DNA of 64,000 bases, from assembly GCA_007922195.1 (NCBI GenBank), contig ML681964.1, positions 5,226,445-5,290,444 on the forward strand, in the 5' to 3' direction. The stretch comes from Podocnemis expansa (Eukaryota > Chordata > Testudines > Podocnemididae). Shown here piece after piece: positions 58,681 through 64,000 of the stretch. The first letter of the stretch is position 1, and each line of letters starts with the position of its first letter. The notes beneath the pieces were generated by a model. That model was not told where the DNA came from. It was given only the letters and a program-made list of their open reading frames with translations, and did no database searches. The position numbers and the translations under genes are program-made.

Positions 58681-61600
58681 ATAGCATAATAAGATTATAA
58701 CTTCTTTTCCCAAAACTAGACAACCCATGTGATCTCCCTCTTTCCCCTTCTATTGCCACATCCCTTCCCCATTCCTCTCCCACACTCTCTGATTTTTCAT
58801 CCTAACAAAAATGCACCATTCAAAGACAACAGCCATTTTACTTTGTCTACTGCCTTTTCCTTGGCAACTGAATACTGAACTTTGGAGGTGTGCCCACCCA
58901 TATGGTGAAAGAGTTTTCCCATGTCCATTTTTTAAATCATTGTGAAAATAAACCAAGCTATAAACTCTGCCTGGCGTAAATACTCAAAAGAGCATTTACA
59001 CATCAGGGAGATTATGTTTGGAAAAGAAAAAAACCCTGATAAGAGTCCAGAATTCTGCACAGGAAGTAGCAACAAACACAGTGTATAACATCTTTCAAGC
59101 CTACCCTACATAAACTATGCTTGTGATCCAGGTCAGTTGATAGGGTACAGGAGTCTACAATGCAACTCACCAACTATACTTACACACATTCACAAATTCT
59201 CATGAATCAAAAGCATGCACTTCAATTGTTGTTAAACAAGGAGTCTCCCCTGTGCTCAGTCTGGCAATGATTGCTTCTGTAAATCAAGAGATGAGAAAGT
59301 GCAAAGGGAAAACTGATACTGCATCTGATTGAACGGTACGTTTTTGTTTTGGACAAGTTCACGCGTGTGCTACACATCCAGAACAGCCTTCACAAAGCAC
59401 CCACAAAAATGATGGAGAAAGAAGAAATAATGTATTTTATCAAATGCACTGAACTAAAAAAGTTCAAAATATAGACAATCACCAGAAGAAAACATCTCCA
59501 AATTTAATAGCTCAACATCTGATGAATCATGTTTAAACAGTAGCATCAAGCATTCATGTATGTATTTACAAGTTAGCCACAATTTTTAATAACGCTTATT
59601 AAATTAGTTAGCAAGTTTCTTTAATTTCTTGTCGTCTCTGTGGACATTCTGACTTTTGGTTCACGGAAGAGCCCAGATGTGCTATCAAAGCAGTATGTTT
59701 CACAAGTTACTTTTGCTACACCAGCGCTGATGTTTTAAAAAGCTGTTCAAGAATGCCATAATAAATGACTATAAAATCCCCATGCTCTCCGCTAATTCAT
59801 TCTTGGTTTGAGGCAAAATGTTTAATCACTGTGTTCGAGAATACTATCATTTTAAAATCAGGTTCCTTTCTTCCTTTTGACATTTTGTTGTATGAGATTT
59901 CTAACTACAGACAAATATGAATAGCACAGCAAGACATTCACTTTACATTTGCTAACTAATGATAGTGGAAGAAACAAAACTTACTAAGCATATATGTCTG
60001 TCAACAATGGAACACAAATTCATTCTCAAACAGGAAATGATCCAAAAATCCACTGAAGTCAATGAAGCTGATCAGGCTCATAGTGAACAGACAAATGATC
60101 CCATTTAAAATCACGCATATACATTTAACCGATTCTAAAATATACCACCACCACCAGTTGCTCCTCTCACTATAAGAAGTAGTTAGTGATAACTAATGTT
60201 TACAGTTCTCATCTTCCTTACATTCTCAATTAAAAGATATAGAATCTTTCTGAATTTTCTAATTTTAAGCTAAATTTTATATGCTTTGTTTACAAAGTGA
60301 TCCCACTGCAGTCAATGGGACCTACCTTAAGTAAGACAAGCAGGCTTTTGCACCTTAATTATTTAAATCCAATGAGAGCATTTTATATGATGTTTCTCTT
60401 AGTTCAAACATCAACATTGACACTGAGCACGATTATCTTTCATTTCTAAATTTCAGTTCTACAATTTTGAGGTTGTTTCTTGAACTGAGGAGTTCTCACT
60501 ATATGAGCTCGCTTCTGCTGGCCCTATTGTCATTGGCGATCTACAGTGACTTCAATGGGAGCAGGACAGAATTGTTGGAATAGCTCAAATTCTAGTGCTC
60601 TGCTCTTTTCTGGTTTTTAAATTAATTGAACAAGACTATGTACAATGAATCCAAAGCAAATACATACAAGCCTTGGTCTTGCTACCATTAACATCAATGA
60701 AAAAGCTCCCACTGACTTCTCTGGTTTAGGACTGGGCCCTCCACATGACTACATTCTTATGGAAAGGTCATGCTTCCATTAGACTCCCATTTGAGACGAG
60801 TAAATATTTCTCAGCAACAAGAAAGATACAGCTAGACTATTTCTGTCAGTAAACACAAGCTCACCAAGGACTCAACCCTGAAAGGTGCTGAGCACCACCT
60901 ACAAGGTGCTATGCAGTTTCAATGCCTCTGAAAACCAATGGAAGTTAGCACCCTAAGGACCACATCCTGCTCACATTAAAGTCAATGAAAGTTCTGCAAC
61001 TGACTTCAATGGGACCAGGACTGGCTCTCAATTCTGTCATCAGTTTATGGACCGAGAAAAGAAGGTATGGACTCAACCCCAGTTCTGCTTCTTCTTAAGC
61101 CAAAGGAGAGATTTCTCCATAGTTTCAGCAGAAGCAGGTCTCTATTTAAACACCATGCCATAACTATATGACAACAGCCCAATCCTGCAATCCTCAGTCA
61201 TGTGAGTAACCCTTACTCTTGTGAGTAAACCCACCAAAACCCAGGACTACTTGCATGAATAAGAGCTGCAGTCCTGGCCTAACAATTTCTTCAATATTAT
61301 GGATGATCTGAATAAAACGACTACTAAATTAGATCCTACAAAAGAAAATTGAGGAACTGACTCACTTTGAAGTTTGAAGTGAGTTAGTTAATACCATAGA
61401 TAGCTATTACTCTAGCCTCTCACTTCAGATCAAACTACAAACCCATTTTGTATGTTTCTTTTTGGTGACATTATGTAATATTAAAATATTAACCATGTAA
61501 CTCTCTTGTACTCTGTATCAAACACTTCAAGTATCATTTCCAACAAAGCATAACAAGCATCCTGCAATCTGAATGTATAATTCATTGAACGATTTAATGC

Positions 61601-62379
61601 AAAGAAATTATTGTGGCCAATCAGCCTTCAATATTGACACGAGACCCGTCCCATCCAAACTTTTATGTGCAAAAGTATTGTTTTCTCTTTCGGTGCCAGT
61701 ATTTGGAACACTTTTACAGGACTATTACTTAAAAAAAGAAACAGCATCTTTTTTAAACCAATAAGCTATTTTGTCATTTTTGCAGATGTATAAATTGCTG
61801 ATTTCTTAATACCAGTCCAGTCTCTCATGCTATTTACCCATTTTTCTTTCAGTTGTATAAACATTTGGTAAACTGATGTATTTTATGTGCTACTATTTTC
61901 ATTTTTTAGTCACACCATTTCTTCTGTCTAGTTAAAGGGGCCATTTAGCAAATGCTGATTGACAATTTGAAGTCAGAAGTGCATGGGTATTTTTAAGAAA
62001 TAAAAATTCTAAACACATCGTTTTTTTAAAAATGGGATGAAGTAAGGAAAGAAAAAATACTATTGCATTTGGCTTAACACCAAATTCCAAATTTTAAAGA
62101 GTGTTTTCGGATATGTACACTGTCTCCAAAGCAACAACGTACAGAATGGCGTTATCAAATTTTAACCACACAGATTTTCCACATACTGAGGATGTCTCAA
62201 CCTGTTTATTGCAAATAGTCATGAAATTTTGAAACAAAACATCAAGCTTTAAGGTCATGCCAGTGTCCCACTCGGGGCATTACACTGCCCTATAATTCTA
62301 CTACATCACAGACCAGGCACACATCAGCACATGCTCCCCTCATCCCTTGGCTCTCCTGTCCAAGGAGTCCAGTGCAATT
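58681..62379. other. Proximal intron next to the promoter, mostly repeat-poor
   Basis: No transposon with recognisable ends. The 59.9-61.3 kb part holds many short copies of an old motif (GACTTCAATGGGA type). Stretches at 59570-59860 and 61920-62240 have high complexity and no repeat signature. Confidence 0.45.
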
Positions 62380-62546
62380 TGCAAAACCAAAAGCAGAAGC
62401 ACCCACAAATCCCTCGGTCACCCTCCGGCGTCCTGAGAGCGGGATTAAGCCCACAGGCTGGAAAGAGGGGGCCCAAGGGCTGGCAATGAATGAGGCGCAG
62501 GGAGCCAGGAACATGCATGGAAAACTGCAGCCCGGAGCCTTTGCAG

Positions 62547-62560
62547 CTCACCTGGGAGAA
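62547..62560 (-). promoter_or_regulatory. LRRC3B: Candidate splice donor of LRRC3B exon 1 (distal choice)
   Basis: On the minus strand the junction reads TCTCCCAG|GTGAGC, exon ending at 62552. It is as good a match to the donor consensus as the site at 63256. It could end a longer first exon, a second leader exon or an alternative transcript. Confidence 0.45.
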
Positions 62561-63250
62561 GCAGCGGCTGCTGCTGCAGCCCGGCCACAGCCCACTGCCA
62601 TTTGTTGCTCGCTTTCCGAGGGAGCTGCTGCAGCCGAGTCATTTAGAGCCAGCCTTTCCTCGCCACCACCACCGCCATCCCCGCCTGCTTCGCACCACCT
62701 GGGCTTGGGAGGCTTCAAAGTGCAAAAATCCCGAGGCAGCGCACGCCGCTTCCTCCCCAGCTCGCGCCTCTGCCCCTCTCACTTCACTCGGCTCCCTCCG
62801 CGCGTGCCACCGGCTTGCCAAAAAATACAAGCCGCCAGGCCTTGAAAGGGCTCTGTGCTTGGCACGGCTGGCGGCGGGGAGAGGAGCGCCAGCTCTGCCT
62901 ACTCCACAGCCTCCGCTACCTACCGCCAGCTCAGCCCCGCTCCGCCTCAGCCGGATTGGCGGGCCGGGCCCTCCGCGCCCCGCTGCCGGAGCCGGGTGGG
63001 CGCGGAGGGGCTGGGGCCCACCCACTCCCTCAGCCCGGCTCCCGCTCTCGGCGCCAGCCAGTCACCGCGCAGCGCAGCGCCGCCTCTTGCCCCTTCGCCC
63101 CCCGGCGCAGCCGCCAGGGGCTGCTCCGGCTCCATTGTCTCCTCCAGCGCCTCCGCCTCGTGCAATGGGGGGAGGCGGAGGAGCGGGGCCCCGCCTGCAA
63201 AAGTTGCCGGAGTTGCCAGGCGCCCCCCGCCATGCAACAGGCGGCGGCGC

Positions 63251-63262
63251 CTTACCTCGCCT
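63251..63262 (-). promoter_or_regulatory. LRRC3B: Candidate splice donor of LRRC3B exon 1 (proximal choice)
   Basis: On the minus strand the junction reads GGCGAG|GTAAGG, exon ending at 63256 and intron starting at 63255. This fits the U1 consensus well and lies inside the CpG island. The first exon would start somewhere above 63256. Confidence 0.5.
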
Positions 63263-63770
63263 GCCGGCGGGCCCGGAGCGGGCATGGTGGAGAGGGAGCC
63301 CGGCTCTGGGGGTGGGGTTTGCTCGGTGCTTGGCCGGGCCGCCCCCTGCAGCTACCTGCTCCCCCCGGGCCTCGCAGGCGGGAGGGGCCGGCTTTCCCCG
63401 CTCGATCCGGAGCCGCGCCGCGAACCGCTGTGTAAACGCGCGCCCAGCGAATCCGAGCCCGGCCCGCCGCCGCCTGGAGCGATCCCCAGGGCGGCATCCT
63501 TTCTTCCCGGCCCAGGGCGCGGCTCGCTAACACCTCCTGTGGCCGCTGCCCGCCGGGCGCCCGTTTCTCCTCGACGTCTGCAAAATGCTCAGCCATGTAG
63601 CAGCATGGCCCTCGCCGGCATCCGCACAGCCTGGCTGGAGAGCTTGTCTCCCGCTGGGCTACTGCGGCTGTCTAAAAAGGGCCGCGAGAGCTGCGGTTTT
63701 GTTGGCTTGTAAATTGCTCCTCTCACGCTACGCTAAATAAAGTCAGCCAGGGAAGTTTAGTCCTTTCTGT

Positions 63771-63882
63771 AGGATAGAAGGCTAGGGTCGGAAGGGACCT
63801 CGTGAGATCATCGAGTCTAACCGCCTGGGTCTTGAAGCCAGGACCATCTGTGTGTTAAGCAGAGGTGCTAGCCACTAAGTTC
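63771..63882 (-). mobile_element. Antisense CR1 3' tail
   Basis: GGGTCGGAAGGGACCTCGTG and GATCATCGAGTCTAACC are the reverse complement of the conserved CR1 3' end. It lies just upstream of the CpG island. Confidence 0.7.
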
Positions 63883-63884
63883 AT

Positions 63885-63989
63885 CCATCTTCCAAGCATC
63901 TGATGAAGTGGGACTTTCTCCCACAAAAGCTCATGTGAAAAATAAATCTGTTAGTCTTCAAGGGCAACACAGCTCCTCGTTGTTTTTTG
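63885..63989 (+). mobile_element. Palindromic repeat, right half
   Basis: CATCTGATGAAGTGGGAC, CCCACAAAAGCTCATGTG and AATCTGTTAGTCTTCAAGG match the right arm of the family; the left arm is missing. Confidence 0.6.
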
Positions 63990-64000
63990 CATCCCTCTAG

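Larger units (their letters stand above)
10426..62546 (-). other. LRRC3B: Large LRRC3B intron (inferred)
   Basis: The interval between the CpG-island donors and the coding-exon acceptor shows no other intact gene. It holds most of the mobile elements listed separately. The intron assignment rests on gene structure known for LRRC3B plus the splice signals seen here. Confidence 0.6.
62380..63660 (-). promoter_or_regulatory. LRRC3B: CpG island, probable LRRC3B promoter and non-coding first exon
   Basis: About 1.3 kb that is strongly GC-rich and dense in CpG, in sharp contrast to the AT-rich DNA on both sides. It holds GC-box-like CCGCCC/GGGCGG cores and no convincing protein. It lies 52-53 kb upstream of the LRRC3B coding exon in the right orientation. 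LRRC3B is known to have a CpG-island promoter and a non-coding first exon, and no other gene start is visible nearby. Long open frames here on both strands are what GC-rich DNA gives by chance. A bidirectional promoter or an upstream lncRNA cannot be excluded. Confidence 0.7.

Noticed and set aside
62490..63712. Long open frames on both strands in the CpG island (up to 346 codons)
   Set aside because: They overlap in several frames, are rich in Ala, Pro, Arg and Gly, and have no domain. GC-rich DNA has few stop codons, so these are chance frames over a promoter.
1..64000. CRISPR arrays, tRNA and rRNA genes, bacterial-style operons
   Set aside because: No regularly spaced direct repeats, no tRNA cloverleaf or rRNA motif was found, and the window is clearly vertebrate nuclear DNA.

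Overview
This window is vertebrate nuclear DNA with one recognisable protein-coding gene. A minus-strand single-exon coding region at 9458-10237 encodes a complete 259-residue leucine-rich-repeat membrane protein, recognised as LRRC3B. Everything else is intron, flanking DNA or repeats. The repeat set (CR1 LINEs, many hAT-type short transposons, a degenerate Harbinger copy, palindromic elements of a kind I associate with turtles and crocodilians, one solo retroviral LTR) points to a non-avian sauropsid, most likely a turtle or a crocodilian. I cannot choose firmly between them from this sequence alone.

Layout: 1-9.18 kb is DNA downstream of the gene. 9.19-10.40 kb is the terminal exon of LRRC3B (3' UTR, whole CDS, 163 nt of 5' UTR), ending at a strong splice acceptor. 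10.4 to about 62.5-63.25 kb is best read as one intron of roughly 52-53 kb, AT-rich and full of mobile elements. 62.38-63.66 kb is a CpG island with good minus-strand splice donors (63256/63255 and 62552/62551), the likely LRRC3B promoter and non-coding first exon. 63.7-64 kb is upstream flank with an antisense CR1 tail and part of a palindromic repeat.

The intron records several layers of insertion that can be ordered by target-site duplications (TSDs). A hAT element sits in a CR1 tail (58.3-58.7 kb). A solo LTR sits in a palindromic repeat (48.5-49.3 kb). Two hAT elements lie back to back and share one 8-bp target that now occurs three times (49.5-51.8 kb). A GC-rich hAT-like element is attached to the end of a palindromic repeat (52.7-53.7 kb). 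A 1.6-kb CR1 ORF2 relic (15.0-16.6 kb) is the longest LINE fragment. A broken Harbinger transposase (42.8-43.8 kb) faces a degenerate coiled-coil frame (44.5-45.06 kb).

I did not find a new biological system in the sense of a new operon or defence locus, and no CRISPR array, rRNA or tRNA gene. The observations most worth checking are an unclassified repeat present as an inverted pair 28 kb apart with a near-perfect hairpin, the nested-insertion chronology, and the upstream ORFs in the LRRC3B leader. All repeat family names come from reading motifs, not from a database search.
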